From contig OY969783.1 of NCBI GenBank assembly GCA_963702995.1, positions 1,488,001-1,552,000 of the forward strand: a stretch of DNA of 64,000 nucleotides. The letters are read 5' to 3'. This DNA is from MFD04580-c1 sp963702995. GTDB taxonomy: Bacteria; Planctomycetota; Phycisphaerae; Tepidisphaerales; Tepidisphaeraceae. The notes beneath the pieces are model-generated. The model did no database searches, was not told the DNA's origin, and saw only the letters and a list, made by a program, of their open reading frames with translations. This document shows, piece by piece, positions 26,954 through 35,645 of the stretch. Made by a program: the position numbers and the translations under genes. Within the stretch, counting starts at the first letter, position 1. The number at the start of each line of letters is the position of its first letter.

Positions 26954-27147
26954 GAGTCTCTCGCCTGTTGAGCCGGCCGTCCGTTCGCTGCGCCGGTGGT
27001 GCTTGTGAGTAGACGCGTCTCGATGGCGTCATTGTACCGCCAGCGGTGTCAGTGACGTTTAATGAGCGGCCGGTTTATCGGACGTTCCAGGGCGTAGCGA
27101 TCAGGAAGCGGTTCAGACGCGCAGCCGATCGCCAGACGGTCCAACGA

Positions 27148-27181
27148 AGCGGCCTCGCGATCGTTGTATCGCGAGGCCGCT
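27148..27181 (-). terminator. Terminator hairpin downstream of desaturase
   Basis: Perfect 14-base stem AGCGGCCTCGCGAT (27148-27161) / ATCGCGAGGCCGCT (27168-27181) with a 6-base loop, 33 bases after the stop of the minus-strand desaturase gene. There is no long T-run (TTCG follows), so termination efficiency is uncertain. Confidence 0.65.
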
Positions 27182-27213
27182 GTCATGTCTGGGATGGGAT
27201 GCCGGCGACGCGA

Positions 27214-28257
27214 TCAGGCTCGCTTTGCTTCCATCGCCTGCGCGCTGGGGACGCGGACCTTCCAGGCCAGCCCGACGGCCGCCAGGCCGCGGATCAACCA
27301 GTAGCTCGCGTCAAACTGCCACCACTTCAGGCCATGTCGGGCCGAGGTGGGGAAGGCGTGGTGATTGTTGTGCCATCCTTCGCCCATGCCGAGCACGCCG
27401 AAGATGACGTTGTTGCGGCTCTCGTCGTGACTGCGATAAGGGCGGCTGCCCCAGATGTGGCAGACCGAGTTGATGCTCCAGGTTACATGGTGGACCAGGA
27501 ACACCCGGGCCAATCCGCCCCAGATGAACCCCAGGAGGGCTCCCCGCCAGGACATCGAGATGAGGCCGCCGAGAACGGTAGGGATCAGCAGGCCCAGGCC
27601 GGACCAGAGCGTCCAGGTCACGCTGACCAGCCGCAGCGCCCGATCCTGAAGGAGGTCGGTCACATAGCGCGACAGGTTGGCGGGGTCACGGTTGAAGATC
27701 CAGCCGCAGTGGGCGTAGATGAACCCGCGAAGAACCCCAAGCACGCCCGACCCGTGGAGGTGCGGCGAATGCGGGTCTTCCACGCTGTCGCTGTGCTGGT
27801 GGTGGCGGCGGTGCATGGCGGCCCACTTGATGACGGGCCCCTCCATCGCCATCGAGCCCATCACCGCGAACAGGACCTTGATCGGACGCGTCGTCTCAAA
27901 CGACTTATGGGTGAAGAGCCGGTGATACCCGGCCGTGATGCCGAATGCGGTGATCATGTACATCCCGACCAACAGGCCAAGGTGTAACCAACTGAAGCCC
28001 CAGCCCCAGACAAGGAAAATCGCCGTAAGCAGGCCGACGAACGGGATGATGATCGCCAGGAGGTTCACCAGTCGCACGTATGCCGACAAGCGGCCGGGGA
28101 TGTGGTCATGGGGGCCGAACCCGTGCCGCGCCGCGTGGTCAATCGGCTCGGGTAGAATGGGGTCGAGGATGGGTGCGGGAAAGGCCGCCGTCGCAGCCCC
28201 GGAAGATTCAATTGATTGCAAGATGGAGTCCTTAGTTGGCAGAACGTGCCGGCTCAC
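27214..28257 (-). CDS. Acyl-CoA/fatty acid desaturase (delta-9 type)
   Basis: Membrane di-iron desaturase, about 347 residues from GTG 28257. The three histidine boxes are present: HRLFTH, HRRHH (within KWAAMHRRHHQHSD) and HNNHH (within EGWHNNHHAFP), along with four hydrophobic segments (LLAIIIPFVGLLTAIFLVWG and others). It introduces a cis double bond into saturated acyl chains and so controls membrane fluidity. The open frame extends to an ATG at 28377, but that extension looks non-coding; GTG 28257 is my preferred start. Confidence 0.93.
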   Translation of the reverse strand: MSRHVLPTKDSILQSIESSGAATAAFPAPILDPILPEPIDHAARHGFGPHDHIPGRLSAYVRLVNLLAIIIPFVGLLTAIFLVWGWGFSWLHLGLLVGMYMITAFGITAGYHRLFTHKSFETTRPIKVLFAVMGSMAMEGPVIKWAAMHRRHHQHSDSVEDPHSPHLHGSGVLGVLRGFIYAHCGWIFNRDPANLSRYVTDLLQDRALRLVSVTWTLWSGLGLLIPTVLGGLISMSWRGALLGFIWGGLARVFLVHHVTWSINSVCHIWGSRPYRSHDESRNNVIFGVLGMGEGWHNNHHAFPTSARHGLKWWQFDASYWLIRGLAAVGLAWKVRVPSAQAMEAKRA

Positions 28258-28487
28258 GAGCTTTTGGCTGGGGCGCTCACGGGATCGAACCCGTTTGTTC
28301 GTCGCCCCGACGCGTTCAAGTACTAGTACGATCGGTACGATAGCCGGGGTCCTGTAAAATTCCAAACCCCGGCGCATTCTGGCAGTTGTGGAATAGCTTC
28401 CCCCCGGCGCATGTAGAGCTTATTGTCGCGGCCGGCGGAAAAAGGATCAGACGACGCAATCGCGACGCCGAAATGCGAGGATCAGCC

Positions 28488-28808
28488 ATGCCGTTTACGC
28501 TCAAATGCACAACTTCGGACGCCTGGCCCGTGGCGATCGCCGGCAACACGCCGGCCCTGGGGCAGTGGGACCCTCAGAAAGCGATGAAAATGCAATCGCA
28601 GGGCTCGCCCAATGCGGCCGCCGACGGGCAGATGCCCCATCCGCACCAGTGGGTGGCAAACCTCGAGGTCGAGCAGGGCCAGACGATCGAGTACAAGTTC
28701 GTCAAGCTGACGCCCGACGGCCCAATCTGGGAAGAGGGGCCCAATCGCCTCTTCACGCGCGTCCCCGGCCCGACGGCCGTGACCGACTCGTTCCGCCACC
28801 GCTCGTAA
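28488..28808 (+). CDS. Single-domain CBM20 (starch-binding) protein
   Basis: 106 residues from ATG 28488 (MPFTLKCTTSDAWPVAIAGN). The whole protein is one CBM20 domain: GNTPALGQWDPQKAMKM, the aromatic QWVANLEVEQGQTIEYKFVK segment and the terminal TDSFRHRS. CBM20 binds alpha-glucans. No signal peptide or catalytic domain, so it probably binds glycogen in the cytoplasm as a regulatory or scaffolding module (inference). A palindrome follows it at 28852-28879. Confidence 0.85.
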   Translation: MPFTLKCTTSDAWPVAIAGNTPALGQWDPQKAMKMQSQGSPNAAADGQMPHPHQWVANLEVEQGQTIEYKFVKLTPDGPIWEEGPNRLFTRVPGPTAVTDSFRHRS

Positions 28809-28851
28809 TCCCCGCCATCGGCGATGCCTTCACTCGGCCCCCTCGCGCGAC

Positions 28852-28879
28852 CCCGGCATAAATTTGATATGATGCCGGG
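28852..28879. promoter_or_regulatory. Palindrome upstream of the STAS gene
   Basis: CCCGGCAT (28852-28859) and ATGCCGGG (28872-28879) form a perfect inverted repeat around an AT-rich 12-base spacer containing TTGATATG. It lies 70 bases before the STAS gene start. It could be an operator or part of the promoter; there is no T-run, so a terminator for the CBM20 gene is less likely. Confidence 0.4.
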
Positions 28880-28948
28880 TGACGAGCTCTTCCGGCGCCG
28901 CGAATCCCTCGGATGTTGGCCTTTCTTAAGTTCAGTGCGGGAGTCTGC

Positions 28949-29296
28949 ATGAGCTACTGCATCGAAATGGGCGAGTTTGAGAGTATGCCGGTCGTCAAGC
29001 TGGCGGGCGCCATCGGTGTGCTGTGCGAGGACCTGGAGCAGCAACTGCAGAAGGTGATCGTCCGGCGGCCGGCCCTGGTGATTGTCGATCTGGCCGGCGT
29101 GACGACCATCTCCAGCTTTGGGATGGGCGTGTTGCTCGGCCTCCGTCGGTCACTGGGGATGCACGGGGGAAAGGTTCGCCTGGCCGGCGCACAGCGGCTG
29201 GTGCAGGAAGCGTTCAGCCGCGCGCGGCTGGACACGGTCCTGAGCTTCTACCCGACCGTGGCCGAGGCGGCCGCCGGCAAAGCGGAGGCGTCGTGA
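28949..29296 (+). CDS. STAS-domain protein, anti-sigma factor antagonist family
   Basis: 115 residues from ATG 28949 (MSYCIEMGEFESMPVVKLAG). The STAS fold signature is clear: PALVIVDLAGVTTISSFGMG around residues 48-67, with serines in the loop where SpoIIAA-type proteins are phosphorylated, followed by KVRLAGAQRLVQEAFSRARL. Such proteins bind anti-sigma factors or act in partner switching. No kinase or sigma factor gene is adjacent. A hairpin terminator follows at 29394-29432. Confidence 0.88.
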   Translation: MSYCIEMGEFESMPVVKLAGAIGVLCEDLEQQLQKVIVRRPALVIVDLAGVTTISSFGMGVLLGLRRSLGMHGGKVRLAGAQRLVQEAFSRARLDTVLSFYPTVAEAAAGKAEAS

Positions 29297-29393
29297 GGTT
29301 GACGCGGGATCCTTCGCGCGATTGCCGCTTGCGCGAACGCGCCGCGACCCTAAGGGCCTTGCGGGCACGTCGCCGAGCGGGGGTATGAACGAC

Positions 29394-29432
29394 AAACGGC
29401 ATCCACGGCCATCGAGCCGCGGATGCCGTTTT
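29394..29432 (+). terminator. Terminator after the STAS gene
   Basis: Stem ACGGCATCCACGGC (29396-29409) / GCCGCGGATGCCGT (29416-29429) with one mismatch and a 6-base loop, followed by TTTT. AAAC precedes it, so it may also stop transcription from the convergent minus-strand gene 29468-30181. Confidence 0.8.
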
Positions 29433-29467
29433 GGTTGTCGCGTTGAGCGAGTCGCGGTTCGGTCGCC

Positions 29468-30181
29468 TTAATCCAGCGGCTTGATCATCACGCTCTTGTA
29501 GTGGGTTTCGCTCTTGGGGTCATGCCCCTGCAGGGCGATGGTGCCGTGCTGGAGGAAGCGCCCGGGCATTCCCTTGGGGGGAACGGGCGGGGTTGGCTCC
29601 GTCCAGTCAGTGGTGACCTTGCCGTCGATCTTCAGCGTCACGTGCTTCCCCTCGACGATGATTTCGTAGGTGAACCACTTGTTGTCTTCGGCCGGCGGGA
29701 TGTCCATCACGTCCTTGATGTTGTAAAGGCCGCCCGTCTTTTTCTTATCGCCGTGGGTCTGATTGACCTGGGCCTCAAACCCCTGGGCCGGCCATCCCTT
29801 TTCCTGGTACTTGGTGTGGAAGTAGATGCCCGAGTTGGCGTGCGGGTGGGTCATCACGACCGCCTTGAGATGGAAGTTGGTGAAATCGTGATCGTGCACG
29901 GGGCCGTCATAAAAAATATGCGCGGGGCCGCCATGGGTGACCATCTCACCCTCTTCGACTTTCCAGAAATCCGCGCCGTCGCCGATCTTCCAGCCGGTGA
30001 GGTCCTTGCCATTGAACAGGGCGTAGAAGCCGTCGGCATCGGGCTTGGGGGCTTCTTCGGTGGTGGCGGGCTTGGAGGCGTCGGCAGGCTTATCGGCAGG
30101 CTTGTCGGCCGCGTGAAGAGCGCCCGCCAGGGCCAGGGCGGCGATGCCGGCGAGCCAGGAGAATCGTCCGAATCGAATCAT
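29468..30181 (-). CDS. DUF1080 (3-keto-disaccharide hydrolase-like) secreted protein
   Basis: 237 residues from ATG 30181 (MIRFGRFSWLAGIAALALAG), with GGGAG nine bases upstream; signal peptide ends near LHAADK. After a Lys/Ala/Pro spacer the DUF1080 jelly-roll begins at FYALFNGKDLTGWKIGDG and contains the SGIYFHTKYQEKGWPAQGFE and GKHVTLKIDGKVTTDW segments. The family binds or hydrolyses sugars and is greatly expanded in planctomycetes. The protein is complete and probably periplasmic or surface-exposed. Substrate unknown. Confidence 0.93.
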   Translation of the reverse strand: MIRFGRFSWLAGIAALALAGALHAADKPADKPADASKPATTEEAPKPDADGFYALFNGKDLTGWKIGDGADFWKVEEGEMVTHGGPAHIFYDGPVHDHDFTNFHLKAVVMTHPHANSGIYFHTKYQEKGWPAQGFEAQVNQTHGDKKKTGGLYNIKDVMDIPPAEDNKWFTYEIIVEGKHVTLKIDGKVTTDWTEPTPPVPPKGMPGRFLQHGTIALQGHDPKSETHYKSVMIKPLD

Positions 30182-30367
30182 GTCGTTCACTCCCACAGGC
30201 CTTACCGGGCCGGCGCCTGAGGCGGCCGGGCGAGGCGATTAAGGTTCGGGCACCACCGGTCATTCCGGGGGGTTGGGACGGCGGATCAGGCGTTGTCCAC
30301 CATCGGTCGCGGGCGGAGGGGCTCCGCGGAGACGCGTCAGTGTACCTACTTCGGCGGCTGAAGATCG

Positions 30368-32079
30368 TTACGAAGCTGGGTTGGCGGCCGGCGGCTTACC
30401 CCCCGGCTTCTTCCTGATGGGCACGAGTTGCACCTTCGTGAAGATCACCTTCGTGCCCGGGGCAGCGCCGATTGCGAACGAGCGGACAGGCCGGGCGAGG
30501 TCGGCCCATTCGTCGGGGACGTGCCAGGCCTTGAAATTGGCCGGGGCGTGCAACGTGTATTTGTCATCCACCACGGCGTCAACGCCGTCCTGGCGGACGT
30601 GGACAACGACGCTGACCTCCTGCCCGTTGCTGAGCAGGTTTTCCCCGTGAACGGATTCGGGGGCGGTGTCGGCCCGGTACGGCCCCGCCTGATCGAGCCC
30701 GATAACGCTGTTGTGCCACCCCCCGATCGAGAGGAGGGTGAATGATCGCGCCGGGCTCCGGAGCAGGATGACGACCGGGCCGTCGCCGCTGGTTCGCGTG
30801 AACTGCGCGGTGAGGTCGTATTCGTCGGCAAAGTAAGTCGCCAGCGGAAGCAGTTGGTTGGTGTCCCCGCCGCCGTGGATGCCATCACTGCCGGAGTACC
30901 AGCTCGTCCCCTTCCCGGCGTTAACAAATTTGGCCCCCGCAAGAAGGTCAATCGTCGTCCCTGTCCGGGGCGGCCGCGCGGGCCGGGTGGCCGGCGAAGG
31001 GAGAAGCCCCGTCTCCGGGACGGCGGGCGCGTTGACCGACGGGCTTGCGGAAGCGGTCGCCGACGAAGGGCTTGCGCGCGCGATGTTCGCGATGAGCGAC
31101 GTCGCCTGGGCGGCCGGCACAAATGTGACATGGCCATCCCCGTAAAGAACGTTCACCCCTGTCCCCCCGTGCGCGGTGATCGGCTCATAGAGCAACACGC
31201 TATTGGCGCCGGCCATTCCAAGCCGAAGATTCGCGCCGGTGTAGACGTAGGGGACGGGAGGCCCGCTCGAGTTGTTGTCCGGGCAGGTCAACTGGGCGGA
31301 GGGAAGGGCCGGCGAAAGCGACATCAGGCTCGGCGGGAAGCTTCCGCCGTGGGACTCGGCGTAACTGACGAGCGAGGAATAGGCCATTTTCATGTTCTGA
31401 GCGCACCGGACCCGGTAGGCCGCTTCCCGCGCAGGTTCAGCGCCGGCAGGATGATCAGGGCAAAGAGCGCGACGAAAAGGACAATGCACGCCAGCCCGCC
31501 GCCGATCAGCACCCAGGCCCAGGTGGGCATTCCCTTCTTTCTCGCAGGCCCGGCCGCGAACGGGGCCGGCAGCGGCGGAGGGGCCAAAGCCGGGCCGGTG
31601 GCGAAGCCGGCCCGATTCGCGCTCGAAAGAGACGGCATGGCTGGGAGCGGCGGCGGGACCGCGGCGGCCGGGGGCGCGGCGGCCGGCGGCGTTGTCGCGG
31701 GCGAAGGAGCAGGGCCGAGCCGAACGAGGTTCGACCCGGGGCCCGGATCGGCCGCCCTGGTGAACGGTTGCAATGCGGGAGCCGCCGGCGCCGCCCACGC
31801 GGCCGCCTCCTGGGGTGGGGCAACGCCAGACGCAGCGCCCTCACGCGCGGCGGCCGAGGCCTGGGACGCCGCGGGCTCAGCCGGCGCGAGCGCGACGCCG
31901 GTCGGGTTGGGAGGATCGAAAAGGCCTTTGACCTGCGAAGCCGGCACCCACTCGGGCAGCCCGTCGCGCCAGATGAAGTCAGACGGGCTCAGTTCCCCGG
32001 CCGTCGCCAGTTTCTTCAATCGGCCGCCGGGAATCGGGCCGATCTCCTGGCCGGCTTTCGAGTAATACCATTCGCTCAT
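30368..32079 (-). CDS. GYF-domain / pseudopilin-like membrane fusion, frame broken near 31430
   Basis: ATG 32079 starts a GYF_2/DUF4339 domain (MSEWYYSKAGQEIGPIPGGR, then IWRDGLPEWVPASQVKGLF), then an Ala/Pro-rich linker and a membrane helix (WAWVLIGGGLACIVLFVALF). The frame stops at 31390. The neighbouring frame continues with AREAAYRVRCAQNMKMAYSS, the sequence that follows the membrane helix in planctomycete pseudopilin-like proteins, including NVLYGDGHVTFVPAA. It then carries an extra C-terminal domain of about 170 residues ending at 30368. One missing base in CTGCGCGGG (about 31428-31436) joins them. Confidence 0.7.
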
Positions 32080-32144
32080 TTCCCGCTCCCACGATGGAGT
32101 GCCCCTCGCGTGATGGTTGCCCCGCGGAACATCTGGCTTCGCCT

Positions 32145-32360
32145 TTAACACTACAGCGCTGATTCTGCGATCAAGCCTTCCCGAATCAGAAAATCCGAAG
32201 CACGAAATCTCAAGGAACTTCAAACAAAGGCAAAGCGGAAATCGATACTCGCGATCGAATCCGGTTTCTTCTTTCCCGATTTCTCATTCCTTCGGATTTC
32301 GTGTTTCGGATTTCGACGTTCTTCTCGTGCTCCAGTGACCAAATAGCGCTGTAGTGTTAA
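32145..32360. repeat. Family E element with perfect 16-bp terminal inverted repeats
   Basis: TTAACACTACAGCGCT (32145-32160) is the exact reverse complement of AGCGCTGTAGTGTTAA (32345-32360), enclosing 216 bases. Inside, AAATCCGAAGCACGAAATC (near 32190) mirrors CGGATTTCGTGTTTCGGATT (near 32297). There is no open frame. Size and structure are those of a MITE-like element. Related degraded copies are at 23344-23560 and 62606-62690. Confidence 0.85.
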
Positions 32361-32391
32361 GCGATGGCCCGCCCGGGCCGACTTTATGAGT

Positions 32392-32530
32392 TACTCCCGC
32401 GACTCAAGGTGCCGCCGGTGCGCTCACCGGCGGTGTTGCCGACCGCACAGATGGCTTGCCGGTGAGGGCGCCGGCGGCACGTGGGATGGGATCGCCTCGC
32501 AACCGCGTTGCCTGGAACTGTCCACTGGCC
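32392..32530. repeat. Family B dispersed repeat, copy 2
   Basis: Core GTGCCGCCGGTGCGCTCACC (from 32409) pairs with GGTGAGGGCGCCGGCGGCAC (to 32480). The right flank has GCAACCGCGTTGCCTGGAAC, as in copy 1. It lies directly downstream of the family E element and 50 bases beyond the stop of the esterase gene. No coding potential. Confidence 0.75.
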
Positions 32531-32580
32531 CCGGCCGCGAGAAGGCGCGTCGGGACCGCGCTATTGCCATCCCTTGACGA

Positions 32581-33861
32581 TCAACCCCTCGGCGCCGCCC
32601 ACGCGTAGGGCTTGGGGGCGTCGGGGAACGCCAGCTTGTCAAACCGCTGCCCCGGTGTCCGCGGCTCCTTGCCGAAGTAGAGCTTGTCCGCGAAATCGAG
32701 CAGCGCGGTGAAGTCTTCCAGGTTCTGCTCGTGCTTGCCTTCGCGGAAGTGGATCCCGATTTTGTCCGCCGCGCCGAGGAAGCTGAAGACGTCCTTCGCG
32801 GCGGTGTAGGTGATCTGCGACCCCTGGGGGTTGGCCCACAAGTCGCCCAGCCCCTCGGTGCTGAGCATCGCCCGGGGGGCAACCAGCGCCTTCACCGAAT
32901 GCTGATCGAACGGAAGCCGATCGACGCGGCCGATGAAGTCGGTGAAGTGCGGCTCGAACCAGTAGCCGAACTTGCGGGTGATGTCGGCAATCCCTTCGCT
33001 CTTGGGCGCCTGGAACCGGTAACAGCCGGCGCCGCCGCAGCCGGAACCGTTGGGCGCCGTCAGGGCCACGCGCCCGTCCGTCGCGCCTGCGAGGAGGGTC
33101 GCCTTGCCGCCCCTGGAGTGGCCGGTCACGGTGATCTTCTTCACGTCAATGTCGGGGCGCGTGACCAGGTAATCGATCACGCGGCTGAAGCCCCACGCCC
33201 AGCAGGCGGAGCCGCCGGCGTCAGTGCCGGGATAAAGCTTGTAGACGCCTTCGGAGCGGCCGTCCTTATCGGGGGCGAATTCAGTGCGATCGAACTCGGC
33301 CAGCACGTACCCGCGCCGCACGACTTCCGCCACGATCTGCGGCGCGACGCGGCCCCAGCACAGGTCCCCCTTCACGATCACGGGGAATGGCCCGGCTCCC
33401 TGCGGGATGGTGAGGATCAAGTGGGATGAGACGACGCCGTCGGGCAGCACGGTCAGCAGGAGTTGATGCTCGGCCGCACCGTGCAGATCGACCGGGGCCG
33501 CGGGGTGCGACGGCGCGGCCACCTCTTTGGCCCCTTTCGGCGGCGTCCACGACTGCTCGGTGGCCTTCACGCCGGACGGGGCCGGCGGGACGTGGCCGTA
33601 CTCCCATCGCTGCACGAGCTCGAGCAGCTCGGCGCGGCGTCGCGGCCAGTCGGCCGCCGTTTTTACCCGCGAGCCATCCTGGAAGAGGAACGGGTCGGGG
33701 AGTTCGGCGACGGCAGGCAGCGCATCGACGGGGGACGGGCGGGTGGCGGGGCCCGGCGTTTCAGCCGCCTTGGCGGCCAGGCCGAGGGCGAGGCTTGCGC
33801 CGATGGCGAATATCGGCAGCCCGATCCGGAGAGTCATCAGAAAGGGTTGGCTCATGCCCAT
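32581..33861 (-). CDS. CE15-like (glucuronoyl esterase family) secreted hydrolase
   Basis: About 426 residues. ATG 33861 or 33855 (MSQPFLMTLRIGLPIFAIGA) starts a signal peptide ending near AKAAET. The alpha/beta-hydrolase nucleophile is in ITVTGHSRGGKATLL, corresponding to the GCSRxGK motif of CE15 enzymes; a downstream RLPFDQHSVKALVAPRAML supplies the likely catalytic His, with SEGVYKLYP before the nucleophile. CE15 enzymes cleave lignin-carbohydrate or glucuronate esters. Substrate is inferred from family. Family B and E repeats follow its 3' end. Confidence 0.85.
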   Translation of the reverse strand: MGMSQPFLMTLRIGLPIFAIGASLALGLAAKAAETPGPATRPSPVDALPAVAELPDPFLFQDGSRVKTAADWPRRRAELLELVQRWEYGHVPPAPSGVKATEQSWTPPKGAKEVAAPSHPAAPVDLHGAAEHQLLLTVLPDGVVSSHLILTIPQGAGPFPVIVKGDLCWGRVAPQIVAEVVRRGYVLAEFDRTEFAPDKDGRSEGVYKLYPGTDAGGSACWAWGFSRVIDYLVTRPDIDVKKITVTGHSRGGKATLLAGATDGRVALTAPNGSGCGGAGCYRFQAPKSEGIADITRKFGYWFEPHFTDFIGRVDRLPFDQHSVKALVAPRAMLSTEGLGDLWANPQGSQITYTAAKDVFSFLGAADKIGIHFREGKHEQNLEDFTALLDFADKLYFGKEPRTPGQRFDKLAFPDAPKPYAWAAPRG

Positions 33862-34099
33862 AAGGTACCGTCGCCGCCCCGGGGTGTGAAAGGGATTGGC
33901 CCGCTCGCCAGAGGTCAAGGGCAAACGGGATTGAAAATGGGGCAGCGGGCGGAGCTATTTCTAAGGTTGCGAATTTCGATTCAGTGCGGCTATGGTTCAA
34001 AGTTGCCGAGCGGTTGATGCACCCTAAGGTTACGGAGGCACGCGCGGCGAAAGGAAACGCACTCGGGACCTCTAGCCCGGGTCAGTCTGGAGAATCGTC

Positions 34100-34654
34100 A
34101 TGAGGAATAGTCTTGCATACACCCTCGGTCTCGCTTCCCTTTCCCTTGCGCTCACTGGCGTGGTGGGTTGCGGCACGTCGCCCTCGTCCGAAACTAAAAG
34201 GGAAGAACTGAAGGATGACGCGAAGTCGTCCCTGAAGAAGCTCGAGAATGAAGACGCGGGCCTGTCAGACTTCATCAGCAAGGCCTATGGTTACGCCGTC
34301 TTCCCGTCGGTCGGCAAGGGCGGGCTGCTCGTCGGCGGCGCATACGGTCGCGCGGAAGTGTACGAGCAGGGCGAGTTCGTCGGTTACGCCTCCCTGACCC
34401 AGGCGTCGGTTGGCCTTCAGGCCGGCGGCCAGGAGTTCACCGAGCTGGTCGTGTTTGAGAATAAGGACGCGATGGAGCGTTTCAAGAACAACCGCGTCTC
34501 ATTCGCGGCGAACGCGTCCGCTGTCGCCCTCAAGTCGGGTGCGGCCGCTTCCGCAAAGTACGACAACGGCGTCGCCGTCTTCACCAAGCCGACCGGCGGC
34601 CTGATGTTCGAGGCGTCGATTGGCGGACAGCAGTTCACGTTCAAGGCGAAGTGA
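34100..34654 (+). CDS. SYLF-domain (YSC84-like) lipoprotein
   Basis: 184 residues from ATG 34100 (MRNSLAYTLGLASLSLALTG); lipobox LTGVVGC, mature start near Cys 24. The SYLF lipid-binding domain shows AYGYAVFPSVGKGGLLVGGA, the GYASLTQASVGLQAGGQEFT segment and the alanine-rich ASAVALKSGAAASAKYDNGV end, with the family's characteristic order. Bacterial members are envelope lipoproteins of unclear function. Monocistronic, closed by a strong terminator at 34717-34756. Confidence 0.92.
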   Translation: MRNSLAYTLGLASLSLALTGVVGCGTSPSSETKREELKDDAKSSLKKLENEDAGLSDFISKAYGYAVFPSVGKGGLLVGGAYGRAEVYEQGEFVGYASLTQASVGLQAGGQEFTELVVFENKDAMERFKNNRVSFAANASAVALKSGAAASAKYDNGVAVFTKPTGGLMFEASIGGQQFTFKAK

Positions 34655-34716
34655 TCGCAGGACGCTCGCAGTCGGGCCGCTCGACCCGTTGCAATCTGCT
34701 ACAAAAGGCAGCCCAT

Positions 34717-34756
34717 GAAGCAGGCGCGACCCGTCTCGGGCCGCGCCCGCTTCTTT
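34717..34756 (+). terminator. Rho-independent terminator after the SYLF gene
   Basis: Stem GAAGCAGGCGCGACCCG (34717-34733) pairing with CGGGCCGCGCCCGCTTC (34737-34753) with a 3-base loop, followed immediately by TTTT. Located 62 bases after the stop of the 34100-34654 gene. Confidence 0.85.
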
Positions 34757-34824
34757 TGATGCCGCTGAAACTTCTTCTTGAGAGGACCCGACGATGAGCG
34801 ACGTTCAACCGGAGGAGCACGCAG

Positions 34825-35001
34825 ATGAAGGGGCCGCCTGTGACGCCGCGCCGCGTCGGCCCCGTGCGGGAAGCCGGTGGGACCACCGGCGAGAACAACC
34901 TAAGCCCACAGCAGGCGAACCGGACCGGCGGCGCGACAGGCGGGGTCGGCGACGAAGGGCAGGAACCGTCAAAATCGGGGACGATTCCGCCCAGCGCGTA
35001 G
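34825..35001 (+). CDS. Possible small hydrophilic protein (58 residues)
   Basis: ATG 34825 is preceded by GGAGG at 34811-34815 and opens a frame of 59 codons to TAG 34999-35001 (starts MKGPPVTPRRVGPVREAGGT, ends KSGTIPPSA). The composition is Gly/Pro/Thr/Gln-rich and hydrophilic, probably disordered. I do not recognise it. Longer frames on both strands here are arginine-rich and look like shadows. Support rests on the ribosome site and composition only. Confidence 0.35.
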   Translation: MKGPPVTPRRVGPVREAGGTTGENNLSPQQANRTGGATGGVGDEGQEPSKSGTIPPSA

Positions 35002-35164
35002 GCGGTGCGAAGCGCCGCCCGAGAAGGCCCCAAAGGACCACTTGGCCCAATGGCAGGCTGAACGGTGCCTCGGCGACGCGGCGCGGTTTTGTCTATCCGT
35101 GCGCGTGCCCGTGGCAGGCGGCGGCGTGCTCTTTGTCCAGCGGTTCGGTTCGGCTCGGCCCGAG

Positions 35165-35607
35165 CTACATGCCCAAGCGGTGTCGAGCGCGGCCTTCGAT
35201 CCGCCGGATGAGGAGTGACGAAGTAAGGTATAGGAGCCCCAGAATGGCGGCGGAGCGGACAATGCCCAGCCCCTGGATGTAATGGAGGCCGCCGTAGATG
35301 AACACCGACACCATCCGCAAAACATAGCTCATCAGCAGGCTGACCGGATGGACGCGCGCAGCGCGAGCAGGAGCGAGGCGGCCGCCCCCAGCACCGCGTA
35401 GACGGTGACCCCTGCCGTGAAGCACCACTCCACCGCCGTCCAGAACGGCACGGCGTAGTACTTCCACAGGACGTAGAGGCCCACCATCACGACGATCTGC
35501 GCGCCCGACGCGATGCCGGTCAGGACTTTTGCCTGATAGACGCGGCGGGCGGCGGCGTCTCCGGGGCCGGCGACCTCCTCGGCGATGCGTTGCGGATCGA
35601 TCCTCAT
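35165..35607 (-). CDS. Hypothetical four-helix membrane protein, frame broken near 35358
   Basis: ATG 35607 (MRIDPQRIAEEVAGPGDAAA) leads into two membrane helices (GIASGAQIVVMVGLYVLWKY, GVTVYAVLGAAASLLLAL). The frame then ends at 35332. The neighbouring frame continues with HPVSLLMSYVLRMVSVFIYG and GIVRSAAILGLLYLTSSLLI to 35165. One missing G in CTGCGCGCG (about 35351-35362) would give LLALRRVHPVSLL and a continuous protein of about 147 residues. Family not recognised. It lies just downstream of the DUF2959 gene on the same strand. Confidence 0.6.
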
Positions 35608-35645
35608 GAAGTTGCAGGGGCTTTGATGCTCCGCTGGCCGAGCCT

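Noticed and set aside
28262..28300. tRNA-like T-arm (CGGGTTCGATCCCG on the minus strand)
   Set aside because: The T-loop would have only six bases, and no matching acceptor, D-arm or anticodon arm can be built from the upstream 75 bases. It lies just upstream of the preferred desaturase start.
34805..35282. Long arginine-rich open frames on both strands near 35 kb
   Set aside because: They mirror each other and show composition typical of shadow frames in GC-rich DNA; no domain or ribosome site supports them apart from the small frame at 34825.
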